Below are positions 43,295 to 52,809 of a stretch of DNA of 64,000 nucleotides, in pieces. The stretch is from Halorubellus litoreus. GTDB taxonomy: Archaea; Halobacteriota; Halobacteria; Halobacteriales; Natrialbaceae. The translations under genes were made by a program, and so were the position numbers. Every line of letters begins with the position of its first letter. Position 1 is the first letter of the stretch. Location: NCBI RefSeq assembly GCF_037081675.1, contig NZ_JAZAQL010000006.1, positions 1-64,000 on the forward strand. The letters are read 5' to 3'. The notes under the pieces were generated by a model. It saw nothing but the letters and a program-made list of their open reading frames with translations, was not told the origin of the DNA and made no database searches.

Positions 43295-43421
43295 TACTCG
43301 AAGGCAGGTGCGTGGCGCGTTTAGTGGTTGCGGAGGCCGGCGGAACGGGTGCTGGTCGCGCTGAGCGAGTTCTCGGCGTTGGCACCGGTGGCGCTATCGT
43401 TCGCGCCGACCTGGCTGGCGT

Positions 43422-44264
43422 ATGCAGGACCTCTCCTCGGCGGTGGCGGTCGTGACGGGCGCGAGCCGCGGCGTCGGTCGCGGTATCGCACTGGAACTCG
43501 GTGCTGCGGGCGCGACGGTGTACGTCACCGGGCGGAGCGTCGACGCGTCGGACGCGCCGGACGAACTGTCGGGGACGGTGACGGGGACGGCGGACGCGGT
43601 GACGGACGCGGGCGGCGACGGTATCGCGGTCGCGTGCGACCACACCGACGACGCGGCCGTTGCGGCGCTCGCCGAGCGAATCGACGACGAGCACGGTCGC
43701 GTGGACGTCCTCGTGAACAACGTCTGGGGCGGGTACGAGGAGTACGACGAGACGTTCGACGCGCCGTTCTGGGAGCAACCCGTCGAGCGCTGGGACGCGA
43801 TGTTCGACGTCGGCGTTCGCGCGCACTTCACGACGACTCGCGCGCTCGCGTCGCTCCTGTTCGCGGCCGACGACGCGCTCGTCGTCACCATCTCCTCGGG
43901 CGACGGCGACCGGTACCGCGGGAACGTGCCCTACGACGTCGCGAAGACGGCGGACGACCGACTCGGGAAGGCGATGGCGTACGAACTGCGAGGGCGGGGA
44001 ATCGCCTCGGTCGTCCTCCACCCGGGATTCACGCGCACCGAGCGCGTCGTCGCCGCGTTCGAGAGCACGGGCGAAGCGGTTCCCGAGACGGCGCACTCGC
44101 CGGCGTTCGTCGGGCGGGCGGTCGTCGCGCTCGCGACCGACCCGGACGTCTTCGACCGCTCCGGCGACGTCCGACGGGTCGGCGAACTCGCTCGCGAGTA
44201 CGACTTCGCGGACGTCGACGGGACCCAACCGGAGCCGTTCGACCTCGACACGCCCGAACTGTAG
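43422..44264 (+). CDS. Short-chain dehydrogenase/reductase (DHRS1-like)
   Basis: 280 residues. The NAD(P) motif GASRGVGRG, LVNNVWGGYEEYDE (NN[A/V]G-type motif with the DHRS1 variant), catalytic Ser in VVTISSGDG and Tyr-x3-Lys in PYDVAKTADDRLG. It oxidises or reduces a carbonyl with NAD(P)H; substrate unknown. Starts at ATG 43422. Confidence 0.88.
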   Translation: MQDLSSAVAVVTGASRGVGRGIALELGAAGATVYVTGRSVDASDAPDELSGTVTGTADAVTDAGGDGIAVACDHTDDAAVAALAERIDDEHGRVDVLVNNVWGGYEEYDETFDAPFWEQPVERWDAMFDVGVRAHFTTTRALASLLFAADDALVVTISSGDGDRYRGNVPYDVAKTADDRLGKAMAYELRGRGIASVVLHPGFTRTERVVAAFESTGEAVPETAHSPAFVGRAVVALATDPDVFDRSGDVRRVGELAREYDFADVDGTQPEPFDLDTPEL

Positions 44265-44522
44265 AGTGACGGCGCGGCCCGGAGGACTTCGAGTCCGGCA
44301 CCCTCGAGTGCGGGGTCGGCCACCGACCCGGCAGTCGACCCGGCGACGACCACCAACCCGACAGTCGACCCCTGACCCCGCAGTCGACCATTACCCGGCG
44401 GTCGACCACGGTACGCGGGGAGTACCGCCCGACGCCGCCGCAGTGGAGCTGCCCGGGCAGCAGTTACGAGGCTAATAATATCAACAACCGGAGAGCGTTG
44501 CCGGGTTGAAATCTAGGGAGAC

Positions 44523-44532
44523 GATTTTAAGG
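44523..44532 (+). promoter_or_regulatory. TATA box of the HTH membrane regulator
   Basis: gattttaagg lies about 29 nt before the ATG at 44556. Confidence 0.55.
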
Positions 44533-44555
44533 ATTCGAGTGTGTCGGTTTCGGTC

Positions 44556-45161
44556 ATGACTCAGTCGGACAGCCCCTCCACCACGGACGCGACGAAATCG
44601 GCCTACGCGTCCACAGACCACGCAGACGTAACGGACGGTGACCTGCGGTCAGAGGAGGTATTCTTCATCCTCTCGAACGACCGCCGCCGCAAGGCGATCG
44701 AGGTTCTCTGTGAGGTCGACGAGACGATCAGCGTGAACGACCTCGCGGACCGCGTCTTCGCCGCACAGCAATCGGACCCCGAGGAGAACCCGGACGACGA
44801 CGCCTGCCAGAACCTGTACATCTCGCTGTACCAGACGCACGTCCCGGTCCTCGAGGACGCCGGCGTCGTCGAGTACGACAGCGACCGCGGCGTCGTCGAA
44901 CCGACCGACGCGATCGAGGTGTTCGAACGTCACCTGGAGACGTCCACGTCGGCGGACGCAGGTCGAAGCGACTGGATGGACTACTACGTCCTCGGTGGCG
45001 GCCTGTCCGTCGCGCTCTGGGCCGTGCACGCGCTCGCGCTCGTGAAGGGATACGGGCTCGTCCTCCACTCGACGTCGGTCCTTTCGACGCTCACGGTCGT
45101 CGCGTCCGACCTGTATCGTCGCGCCCAGTCTGCGATAGCGGAGGCCGAGACGCCCGAGTGA
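44556..45161 (+). CDS. Membrane-associated winged-helix regulator (DUF7344 type)
   Basis: 201 residues from the ATG at 44556. The N-terminal DNA-binding region includes LRSEEVFFILSNDRRRKAIE and SVNDLADRVFAAQQ, the typical opening of haloarchaeal DUF7344 HTH proteins. Two C-terminal hydrophobic segments (DYYVLGGGLSVALWAVHALA and SVLSTLTVVASDL) suggest membrane attachment. In haloarchaea these proteins are often found near exopolysaccharide or surface genes. Its target is not evident; the glycan locus begins about 1 kb downstream. Confidence 0.75.
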   Translation: MTQSDSPSTTDATKSAYASTDHADVTDGDLRSEEVFFILSNDRRRKAIEVLCEVDETISVNDLADRVFAAQQSDPEENPDDDACQNLYISLYQTHVPVLEDAGVVEYDSDRGVVEPTDAIEVFERHLETSTSADAGRSDWMDYYVLGGGLSVALWAVHALALVKGYGLVLHSTSVLSTLTVVASDLYRRAQSAIAEAETPE

Positions 45162-45525
45162 CCGGCAGGGCCACGATTCCGTTCGTCAGTACTGCTCGCG
45201 TCCCCGCATTCGATTCGAGCCGACGCTCTTCTCCACGATAGCAGCCCCCGTCGCACGTGCACGGCGGGCGTTGGCATGTACCCAACGCGGTGTTCCCGCT
45301 CGGTTTCGAACCGATTACAGTGCCTTCCACCGAGTTGCAGCGGTCCCAGTTGCCGGCCGGTCGACGTGGCAGCGGTGCGGTTCGCGCCGTCGATCCGTCG
45401 GACGCATCCCGTTCGTTAGCCGTAATATAGGCCATTCCTCGCTCGAGTACGGTCGCCTGAACGAACGGAACAGCCGATTAGGATAGTCATATAAGTTGTG
45501 GCCCTCCGTTGCACCGGGCAGAAGA
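45162..45525. other. Intergenic region before the second HTH gene
   Basis: 364 bp. A TATA-like catataag is found at 45488-45495, about 35 nt before the ATG at 45526. No gene or RNA is seen. A second A/T-rich patch (cgtaatatagg) at about 45420 may be an upstream promoter element. Confidence 0.5.
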
Positions 45526-45999
45526 ATGAGTTCACGAACGCCATCGACCACGAACTCCAGCGCCGTTCGCATCGTCCTGGAGGGATACACTCGGCTGAAG
45601 CGAGTGAAATCGCGCGTTACGGCGGGCATCGCTTCTACGGGCGGACCGTCAGTGCCGCCCCGGCGTTCGACGACCGAGACGTCGCCCGAAGCGGATCGGG
45701 TAGGCGAGGCGTCCACGTCGGCGACGCCGGCCGATAGCCGCGACGTCGAGTCGATAGACCTGACGCGGCTCGAGCCGGACGCGCGCATCATGACTGCGCT
45801 CGAGCGCGAGGGCGGCTGGATGTGGCAGACCGAAGTCGTCGACGAGGTCGACCTCTCCTCGTCGACGGTCAGCCGCCACCTGTCCTCGCTCGAGGAGGAC
45901 GACGAGGTCCAGCGCGTCCGCATCCGCCGGGAGAAGGTGGTCGGACTACCCGACAGCGATCTCGAGGTCTTCCAGTCTCCCTACGAATCCGATCGGTAG
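45526..45999 (+). CDS. Winged-helix transcriptional regulator
   Basis: 157 residues from the ATG at 45526. The C-terminal half is an HTH: EPDARIMTALEREGGWMWQT and STVSRHLSSLEEDDEVQRVR. The N-terminal 70 residues are Ser/Thr/Arg-rich and likely disordered. It is probably a local regulator and lies just upstream of the first beta-helix gene (252 bp gap). Confidence 0.7.
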   Translation: MSSRTPSTTNSSAVRIVLEGYTRLKRVKSRVTAGIASTGGPSVPPRRSTTETSPEADRVGEASTSATPADSRDVESIDLTRLEPDARIMTALEREGGWMWQTEVVDEVDLSSSTVSRHLSSLEEDDEVQRVRIRREKVVGLPDSDLEVFQSPYESDR

Positions 46000-46185
46000 A
46001 GGACGCACCCGCCGTCCCCCGCCAGATCGCGTCGGCCACCCCCGACCGACCCGCTTCCGTTCCTGGATCGCCCGTCTGCGGTCGCGTCCCGGGGGAACTA
46101 TCGTTCGTCCCGGCTGGCGACGACCGGAACGACGCCGGTGCCGAAGGCGTATCCTACATAAAGACACGCCCTACACGAGTCGGTT

Positions 46186-46201
46186 TCTGATTTAAAGGGC
46201 G
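46186..46201 (+). promoter_or_regulatory. Shared promoter motif of beta-helix gene 1
   Basis: tctgatttaaagggcg resembles tctggtttgaagggtg at 52778-52793 before the paralogous gene (13 of 16 identical). The tttaaa core could be the TATA box. Confidence 0.4.
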
Positions 46202-46251
46202 GACATCTGAAGGCAATCGACCATCGCCATTGGTGTCCTCTGTTCGGTCAT

Positions 46252-48228
46252 ATGGAGCAGAGCAACGAAACAGAGACAACAGATGGGACTGGGAGGAACT
46301 CCGAAACCGGAGCGGATTACGATGTGCTCGGGCGGCGCGAATACGTTGCGCTCACCGGCACCGCGTGCCTCACGGGACTCTCTGACGTTACGATCACTCG
46401 AGCGACAGCCAGCAAGAAACCGACCGTGTACGACATCGTCGAGGAGGGCGCGGACCCGACCGGCGAGGAACCGATCGATGCCGTCTTCGCGGAACTCGAG
46501 CACGACGACGCCGTGATCGAGTTCCCGAGCGGGACGTACAAGGTACAGGGACTGAACCTCTACAGTCGCGAGAACTTCACGATGCGCGGCATCGGCGACG
46601 TGACGCTCGTCCCGAGCGCCGACCACGACGAGAACTGGATCGCGGGCTGGTCGATGCGGAACTTCACGTTCGAGAACTTCACGCTCGACCACACCGCGAC
46701 CGGCGTCGCGCCGACGCTCTCGTTCGGCTGCTACGACGGCCTGCACATCAAGGACATCACGAAGGTCGGCTACCACGACACGGACCACACCGCGTTCGGC
46801 GCGTGGGTGCTCGATTCCGACGGCACCGGACTCGTCGAGAACCTCACGATGGCCGACGGCAGCAAACCCGTGAACCCCGTCGGGGTGTACTCGGGGTCGA
46901 AGGGCACGCTCACGTTCCGGAACTGCCACATCGAGGGGTTCGGGAACAATGGGCTGTACGCGTCGACCGGGACCGGCCCGATCCACGTCGAAGGCGGCCT
47001 CTTCAAGAACAACGACCGAACGCAGGTCCGACTCGGTTCGCCGGGGAGTTCGGTCACGGGAGCGACCATCGTCGTCGACGACCCCGAACAGGAGGGCCAG
47101 AACCAGCGCGGGATCCGCATCTCGGACAATCCCGGACCGGTGACGATCGACGACTGCGACATCACGCTCCGCGCCGGGAGCGGGTTCGGTGGGATCGTCG
47201 GCGCGTTCGACGGCGGGTCGTTCACCGTCACGAACACGCGGATCTACGTCGACGAGGACTACCACAGTCACTGGGACGACCAGACCGCGCCCGCGATCTA
47301 CGTGGACGAAGTCGGTGACGTCGAACAGAGCGGCGGTGGCGGCGAACGCTACTTCGAGAACGTCTCGATCACGGGCGGCGGGCACGGCGAGTATCCCGCG
47401 GTCCTCGTCCGGCGTTCGGACAACACGTTCGAGAACTGCTGCGTGCAGATGGCCGGGTCCGAGAAGACCGGGTTCGGGTCGTTCGGTGGCGTCTCGAACA
47501 ACGTCGTCCGGAACAGCAACGTGAACGTTCCGGGTGCGGTGTCCGACGACACGTTCGAGACCGAGAACCTCACGTACGGCGACTCGTGTCCGGTCCCGGA
47601 TGGCGTGAACGAGATCCAGACCGAGTCCCCCGGGTCCTACGAGGACGTCAGCATCGCTGACGCGCCGGTTCCGGGCGACGCGAGCAAACTCACGTACCCC
47701 GTGATGGGGACGGACTCCGAGAACCCGACGCTGCGCGTGTACGGGAACTTCGTGTACGGGAACACGCAGGACTTCGCGCTCGGGAACCTGAAGGCGATCA
47801 TGCAGAAGTACGTCCTCCCGGGGCACGTGAACGTCGAGTTCCGCTCGGTAGCGTACCCGGACGACCACTACCTCAACAGCGTCGAGGGCGAGGAGCGTCT
47901 CGCGCAGCTCGCGCTCGGCGTGTGGCACAAGAACAACTGGGACAAGTACTGGGGGTTCTTCGAGTACTGCTTCGAGAACCAGGGCGACTTCGAGTGGCGC
48001 ACGTACGACGAGGCTGCGGACCTCCTGCAGCGCAACGACGTGTCGACGTACGGCTGGATTCCGGCGCTCGCGGGCGACGACGAGTGGGTCGACGAGGTCG
48101 TGGAGTCGCGCCGCCAGGCGGCCGAGGACGACCTGGCGTACGTCCCACAGATCGCGTTCCGCGGCGACCTCGCGGGCGCGAACTGGGACACCGAGAAGCT
48201 CCTCGACTGGATCGGCCCGCGCCTCTAG
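46252..48228 (+). CDS. Tat-exported parallel beta-helix protein with a CxxC-less DsbA-like C-terminus (paralogue 1)
   Basis: 658 residues. The Tat motif LGRREYVALTG is at residues 26-36. A pectate-lyase-like right-handed beta helix spans about 55-450, opening with VYDIVEEGADPTGEEPIDAV and containing repeats of Asn/Gly-rich strands such as FRNCHIEGFGNNGLY. The C-terminal 179 residues (480-658) resemble haloarchaeal DsbA/Thioredoxin_4 domains: ENPTLRVYGNFVYGNTQDFA, where the active-site CxxC is replaced by YGNT (502-505), and the conserved V-P of the cis-proline loop remains (YVPQIAF). The thioredoxin part thus cannot be redox active. Probable role: surface glycan binding or cleavage. A paralogue lies at 52810-54711. 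Confidence 0.8.
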   Translation: MEQSNETETTDGTGRNSETGADYDVLGRREYVALTGTACLTGLSDVTITRATASKKPTVYDIVEEGADPTGEEPIDAVFAELEHDDAVIEFPSGTYKVQGLNLYSRENFTMRGIGDVTLVPSADHDENWIAGWSMRNFTFENFTLDHTATGVAPTLSFGCYDGLHIKDITKVGYHDTDHTAFGAWVLDSDGTGLVENLTMADGSKPVNPVGVYSGSKGTLTFRNCHIEGFGNNGLYASTGTGPIHVEGGLFKNNDRTQVRLGSPGSSVTGATIVVDDPEQEGQNQRGIRISDNPGPVTIDDCDITLRAGSGFGGIVGAFDGGSFTVTNTRIYVDEDYHSHWDDQTAPAIYVDEVGDVEQSGGGGERYFENVSITGGGHGEYPAVLVRRSDNTFENCCVQMAGSEKTGFGSFGGVSNNVVRNSNVNVPGAVSDDTFETENLTYGDSCPVPDGVNEIQTESPGSYEDVSIADAPVPGDASKLTYPVMGTDSENPTLRVYGNFVYGNTQDFALGNLKAIMQKYVLPGHVNVEFRSVAYPDDHYLNSVEGEERLAQLALGVWHKNNWDKYWGFFEYCFENQGDFEWRTYDEAADLLQRNDVSTYGWIPALAGDDEWVDEVVESRRQAAEDDLAYVPQIAFRGDLAGANWDTEKLLDWIGPRL

Positions 48229-48598
48229 AGCGACCGGCGGCCTGTCGCCTCGTTCGCCGACTGCCGCGGCGCGCGGTGACGGACGGCGGCATCGGTTTCC
48301 ACGGTCGTGGCACCCTTCTTCCTCGGTCGTGGCGCCCGCTGTCCCGGTTCGCGACATCGAAGAGACCACGGACGCAGTATGGAAGAGTCCCAGTCACGGT
48401 ATCGATTCTCCTGTTCTCTCGAGAGGAACGCGTGTTGCCCTCGGGGCACCGGGGCGAGGCGAGAACGAACCGAGAACCTCGCCCACCGACACCGGTTACT
48501 TGAAAGGATGGCCTCGATGGATTGGTCATCGTACGACATTCACTTCACATCTGAAGACGAGATACCATCGCATAGTATACTGTATCTGTAAGTATATG
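48229..48598. other. Intergenic region between beta-helix 1 and the M14-like gene
   Basis: 370 bp with TATA element tagtatac at 48573-48580, about 20-25 nt before the ATG codons at 48596 and 48599. I see no other feature. Confidence 0.5.
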
Positions 48599-50212
48599 AT
48601 GCGAGAAGTCGACGAGAAGCGGACAGACGGGACAGTGAGCGGCGTTTCGCGGCGGCACGTGCTGAGAGGTGCGGTGGCGCTCGGCGCGGGTGCGGTGGCG
48701 CTCGGTCAGGGGACCGGGGATGCAGCGGCGAGCTCGGGTGCGTCTCGCTCGAGCCACACGATCATGTCGGGGACGTACATGGAGACGACCGTCCACGAGT
48801 ACGATTCCGGCGTGGCCGGCCCGACGACGCTCGTGGTCGGTGGCATCCACGGCGACGAACGGTCTGGATACGAGGCGGCCGAAACCATCTCCGACTGGTC
48901 CGTGAAGTCGGGGCGACTCGTCGTCCTACCGCGCGCGAACGTCGACGCCATCGCGCGCGACGTCCGCCCGTACGACAACGACCTGAACCGGGACTTTCCG
49001 CCGACGGGCGGGGACTGTTACTCGTCGCTCGCCCGCGGCATCTGGCAGACGGTCGAGCAGGTCGACCCGGACTGGGTGTTCGACCTCCACAGCTCTCGGG
49101 GCATCTACAAGTCCGGCGACGGTGGCGTCGGGCAGGCGCTGTTCCCGACGTGGACGTCTCCGTCGCGCGAGAACGGCGAGAACGCGGTCGCGTACCTGAA
49201 CGACGCGTTCGGGCTGACGGGCGACATGGCGTACCGCATGGGGAACACGCTCGACGCGGACCGCGACATGCTGATGCACCGCGTCGCCGGGATGCTGGAC
49301 CGTCCCGGCTTCATCTGTGAGACGACGGAGAAGGCGCCACTCGAGGACCAGATCCAGTGGCACCTGGCGACCGTCGAGCACGTGATGGGCCAGTACGGCC
49401 AGTACCGTGGGGAGCCGACGCAGTCGAAGACGCCGTCGAGCGCGAAGTACGTCGCGAGGACCGCGACCCTCGACGACTACTGGAAGACGTTCGACTTCGG
49501 CGAGTACTACGGGAACCCGGTCGTGGTCGCGCCGTCGGTCTCGTACGTCGGGACGGACCCCGCGCACCCGCGGCTCAGTAACCTGACGAACCGGAGCGTC
49601 GACGTGCGCGTCGAGGAGTGGAACTACCTGAACGACGTTCACTATCAGGAGTCCGCGGGCGTCCTCGCGTTCGAGGACGACGCGAACCTGGTCGGCGACG
49701 ACGGCGGACGCATCCAGGCGGGTCGCCAGCACGTCGGGAGCGCCTGGGAGGAGGTATCGTTCGACGACTCGTTCGACTCGGCACCGATCGTGCTCGCGTC
49801 CCCGATGAGCGACTACTCGGGGATCCCCGTGATATCGCGTATCCGCCGCATCACGCGCGACGGGTTCCAGATCCTGAATCAAGAGGAGGACGCGAGCACC
49901 GCGTTCGAGGACCAGGAGATGACGGGCTGGGTGGCTATCGAGCCCGGGACGGGGAGTCTCGGTGGGCGCCGCTACGAGGCGGGTCGCGTCACGATGGACG
50001 ACGCGATGCGCTCGATCGACTTCTCGCGCTCGTACGACGACCCGGTGTTCCTCGCGAGCCCGACGACGTACAACGGCTGGAACACGGTGACGGTCCGGCA
50101 CTCGAACCTCTCGAGTACGGGCGTGGATGCGTTCCTCCAGGAGGAGCAGAGCGCGGACTGGGAGCAGAGCCACACGGCGGAGAAGGTCAGTTACGTGGTC
50201 TTCGAAGGATAG
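48599..50212 (+). CDS. Tat-exported M14-like zinc hydrolase with three lectin-like repeats
   Basis: 537 residues from the second of two adjacent ATGs (first at 48596). The Tat motif is SRRHVLRGAV at 17-26. Residues 75-265 form an M14 carboxypeptidase/succinylglutamate desuccinylase-like domain: zinc ligands His84 and Glu87 in GGIHGDERSG, Asn130-Arg131 in LNRDFPP, third ligand His164 in FDLHSSRG, and catalytic Glu candidates in CETTEKAP (241, 244). After it come three repeats of about 75 residues, each with a pattern like F-x-x-x-Y/F-x-x-P-V-V-x-A-S, then an aromatic pair and a final hydrophobic strand ending in E or F-E-G. These look like H-type-lectin-like modules. Probable substrate: a surface polymer or amino-acid conjugate. 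Confidence 0.75.
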   Translation: MREVDEKRTDGTVSGVSRRHVLRGAVALGAGAVALGQGTGDAAASSGASRSSHTIMSGTYMETTVHEYDSGVAGPTTLVVGGIHGDERSGYEAAETISDWSVKSGRLVVLPRANVDAIARDVRPYDNDLNRDFPPTGGDCYSSLARGIWQTVEQVDPDWVFDLHSSRGIYKSGDGGVGQALFPTWTSPSRENGENAVAYLNDAFGLTGDMAYRMGNTLDADRDMLMHRVAGMLDRPGFICETTEKAPLEDQIQWHLATVEHVMGQYGQYRGEPTQSKTPSSAKYVARTATLDDYWKTFDFGEYYGNPVVVAPSVSYVGTDPAHPRLSNLTNRSVDVRVEEWNYLNDVHYQESAGVLAFEDDANLVGDDGGRIQAGRQHVGSAWEEVSFDDSFDSAPIVLASPMSDYSGIPVISRIRRITRDGFQILNQEEDASTAFEDQEMTGWVAIEPGTGSLGGRRYEAGRVTMDDAMRSIDFSRSYDDPVFLASPTTYNGWNTVTVRHSNLSSTGVDAFLQEEQSADWEQSHTAEKVSYVVFEG

Positions 50213-50347
50213 TACTCGGCGTCGACCGGCGCGCACTCGCGTCTCTCTGTTGCGGGTTCACGGTCCCGGACGGTCACGCCGACCAGATCGGTCTGCGAGC
50301 GCGTTCGACACACGAGAACGGAGTGGGGGCGCGGTCACCGACGCCCG

Positions 50348-52606
50348 TCAGCTGCGGCCGTCGGCAGCGAGCGAGCCGTTCACGCGCAGGAGCCGGTCGA
50401 GCGTCGTCCAGTCACCGTGCGCGGTGACGGCAGCCGTGGTCGTGAACGACTCGAACTCGCTGGCGCCGTCGGACTGTTCGACGCGCTGGGCGTCGTCGAC
50501 CGAACTCGACCCCTCACCGGAGTCAGACCCGTCGCCGCCATCGGACCCGTCGCCGCCATCGGACCCGTCGCCGCCATCGGACCCGTCGCCGCCATCGGAC
50601 CCGTCGCCGCCATCAGACCCGTCGCCGCCGTCGTCCGGGACGGCGTCGGGGTCGTCACCGTAACACATCGTCACCTGTCCGTTGTCGTAGAGCGTGCTGC
50701 GCTCGGGTCCACAGACGTCGTGCTGGTCCACCGGGTAGAGCGCCGAGTGCTGGCCGACGTCGACGATCGGCGCACCCTGGGTCTGGTACTCGCGGTAGAT
50801 GACGAGGTCGTCGGGGGTCGCGGACGTGTTCGGGTTCACCGCCATCATCGTCGCCCGCGGGTTCGCTTCCGTCCGCCGGTACACCTCCGCGTACGGCAGG
50901 TCGGTGTACACCGGCCGGTCCTCGTCGATCACGCGATCGAAGTGCGAGACCGCCTCCAGTTCGGGTTCCGTGTACGAGAACCGCGGCTGGTCGTGGTCGA
51001 ACACTGGCGAGTCGATCGTCGCGTCCGTCGACACCAGCATCCCCGCCGGGTACGCGAGCGCGAGCAGGAGGAGGACCGCGGTGACGGCGGTCGGGTTGAG
51101 ATTCCGCGCGATGAACCCGAGGCCGAGCGCGCCGAGGGCGGCCATCGGGAGGAACATGAACGCGAACCAGCGTCCCGGGAGGAACAACCCGACGCCCATG
51201 ATCGGGAGGAACAACGCGAACGCGATCATGATCGCGGACACGAAGATCAAGAGAAGGCGTGCGAGCGTCGTGCGCTCCGAGCGCAGCGCGTACAGGCACC
51301 CGATGAACGTGATGCCGAGCAGGAGCATGAACCCGAGCACGTCGATGTACGGGATGAGTCGATCGACGAGCGTCGTGTTCCGCCCGATCGCCGCCCCGCC
51401 CGAGGTCGGCGTGGACTGGAGGTTGAACAGGCCCGCGGACTCGACGAGCGTCGTCCGGAGCTTCTCGAGCATCACCGTCGTGAACGTCCCGCCCTTGTAC
51501 GGCGTGACGCTCCAGACGAGCGTGAGGAGCCCGACCTGGAACACGAACAGCCCGGAGAGGTCGCGTGCGCGAACGTCCGGATAGAGGAAGTCGCTCGTCA
51601 CGACGTACTGGACGACCGCGGCCGTTCCGATGGTGACGAGCATGATGAACGCCGACACCTGATGGGAGAGCGTGAGTGCGACGATGAAGAACACGAGGAG
51701 CGCGACGTCCCGGACGCCGCGGCCCTGGAGGACGCGCACGAAGTAGTAGAAGCCCGCGAGGAAGAACAGGAGGCCGAGACTCGTCGGGATGAGGTGGATG
51801 CTCCACTTGATCGCGTGGTCGCTGAACGCGAACAGCGCGGTGGCGGCGAGCGCCCACCGTGCCGGGACCGCGCGGTTTGCGGTCTCGTACACGAGCAGGA
51901 GGACGCCGAGGAGGCCGACGCCGACGGTCAGGTGGAGCGCGGACTCGAGCGCGAGACCGCCGAACAACGACGCGGACACCACGAGCAGGTGGTACAGGGG
52001 TGACGCGTAGTACTTCGCGCCACGCGACGCGTGATCGCGCATCGCCTCCAGACTCCCGGTCTCCTTGAGGTCGACCGCGAGCTTCGAGAGGTGCGTCCAG
52101 ATGTCGATTCCCACGAAGCCCGCGGTCGTGAACAGCGCGGCGAACCGGATGGTCGCGCCGAGCACGAGGATCTGGAGGAGGACGAGTCCGGGGACGACGT
52201 CGTCGTCCGCTCCGAAGAATATCTGCGAGAGGACGAGCGTCCCGCCGACGGCGCCGAACGCGTAGAACGCCGGGGAGCGCGTGCCCTGGAGCGTCGCGAG
52301 CAGGATCATGACGGCGACGGTTCCGAACGTGAACGCGGGCATGAACCGCGTCGCTGGCCGCGGTATCGTCGGGAGCGCGTGCCCGATGCCGCCTTCGCCG
52401 CGGCCGGTGGCGTTCCGGTACGCGAGCAAGTAGATGGCGCTCGCGAGGATGATGACGATGGGGAGGGTCTCCGCGAACAGGTGCGAGAGAACGAACCGGA
52501 GCGGGAGGAGACAGAAACCGCCGATCAGGCCGAGGATCGCCACGTCCCGATCGAACGGGCGGTTGCGTATCCGCGACGCGATGCGGCCGTGGAACGAGGA
52601 ACTCAT
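50348..52606 (-). CDS. GT-C-like membrane glycosyltransferase/polymerase candidate
   Basis: 752 residues. About 14 hydrophobic segments (residues 20-500) are followed by a soluble extracellular domain of about 250 residues. The first large loop contains GIDIWTHLSKLAVDL and SPLYHLLVV, which recall the Asp-x-Trp-x-His and Pro-x-Tyr-His motifs of GT-C glycosyltransferases of the STT3 or mannosyltransferase type. The C-terminal tail carries a (SDGGDG)-type repeat encoded by an 18-bp minisatellite. Family is inferred from topology and the motif only. It lies between the two beta-helix genes, opposite in direction. Confidence 0.65.
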   Translation of the reverse strand: MSSSFHGRIASRIRNRPFDRDVAILGLIGGFCLLPLRFVLSHLFAETLPIVIILASAIYLLAYRNATGRGEGGIGHALPTIPRPATRFMPAFTFGTVAVMILLATLQGTRSPAFYAFGAVGGTLVLSQIFFGADDDVVPGLVLLQILVLGATIRFAALFTTAGFVGIDIWTHLSKLAVDLKETGSLEAMRDHASRGAKYYASPLYHLLVVSASLFGGLALESALHLTVGVGLLGVLLLVYETANRAVPARWALAATALFAFSDHAIKWSIHLIPTSLGLLFFLAGFYYFVRVLQGRGVRDVALLVFFIVALTLSHQVSAFIMLVTIGTAAVVQYVVTSDFLYPDVRARDLSGLFVFQVGLLTLVWSVTPYKGGTFTTVMLEKLRTTLVESAGLFNLQSTPTSGGAAIGRNTTLVDRLIPYIDVLGFMLLLGITFIGCLYALRSERTTLARLLLIFVSAIMIAFALFLPIMGVGLFLPGRWFAFMFLPMAALGALGLGFIARNLNPTAVTAVLLLLALAYPAGMLVSTDATIDSPVFDHDQPRFSYTEPELEAVSHFDRVIDEDRPVYTDLPYAEVYRRTEANPRATMMAVNPNTSATPDDLVIYREYQTQGAPIVDVGQHSALYPVDQHDVCGPERSTLYDNGQVTMCYGDDPDAVPDDGGDGSDGGDGSDGGDGSDGGDGSDGGDGSDGGDGSDSGEGSSSVDDAQRVEQSDGASEFESFTTTAAVTAHGDWTTLDRLLRVNGSLAADGRS
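50526..50633 (-). repeat. 18-bp coding minisatellite, six units
   Basis: gacccgtcgccgccatcg (plus strand) is repeated six times from 50526 to 50633, coding for Ser-Asp-Gly-Gly-Asp-Gly in the minus-strand protein. As the unit is a multiple of three, unit number can change without a frameshift. Confidence 0.9.
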
Positions 52607-52777
52607 TGTCGAACGTACCGGCTCGGGGCCTCCTTATTACCCGCCAGCTAACTCCGGGTCGGGCGGTTACCGGCGAACTAACACCTCGTGGACCGGACTT
52701 GAGTCGGTTTCGCGGCGTCGAAACAGTCCCGAACGTTCACGGAACCGCGAACAAATCGCAAGAAACAGCAACGACTG

Positions 52778-52793
52778 TCTGGTTTGAAGGGTG
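52778..52793 (+). promoter_or_regulatory. Shared promoter motif of beta-helix gene 2
   Basis: tctggtttgaagggtg matches the motif upstream of the first beta-helix gene (46186-46201) at 13 of 16 bases. Here it lies 32 nt upstream of the ATG at 52810, a proper TATA distance. Confidence 0.4.
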
Positions 52794-52809
52794 CGCCGCA
52801 GGTGGAGTG

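Noticed and set aside
46252..48228. C-terminal domain of beta-helix protein as an active thiol oxidoreductase
   Set aside because: The CxxC position is YGNT and the cysteines that remain are single and not at the active site.
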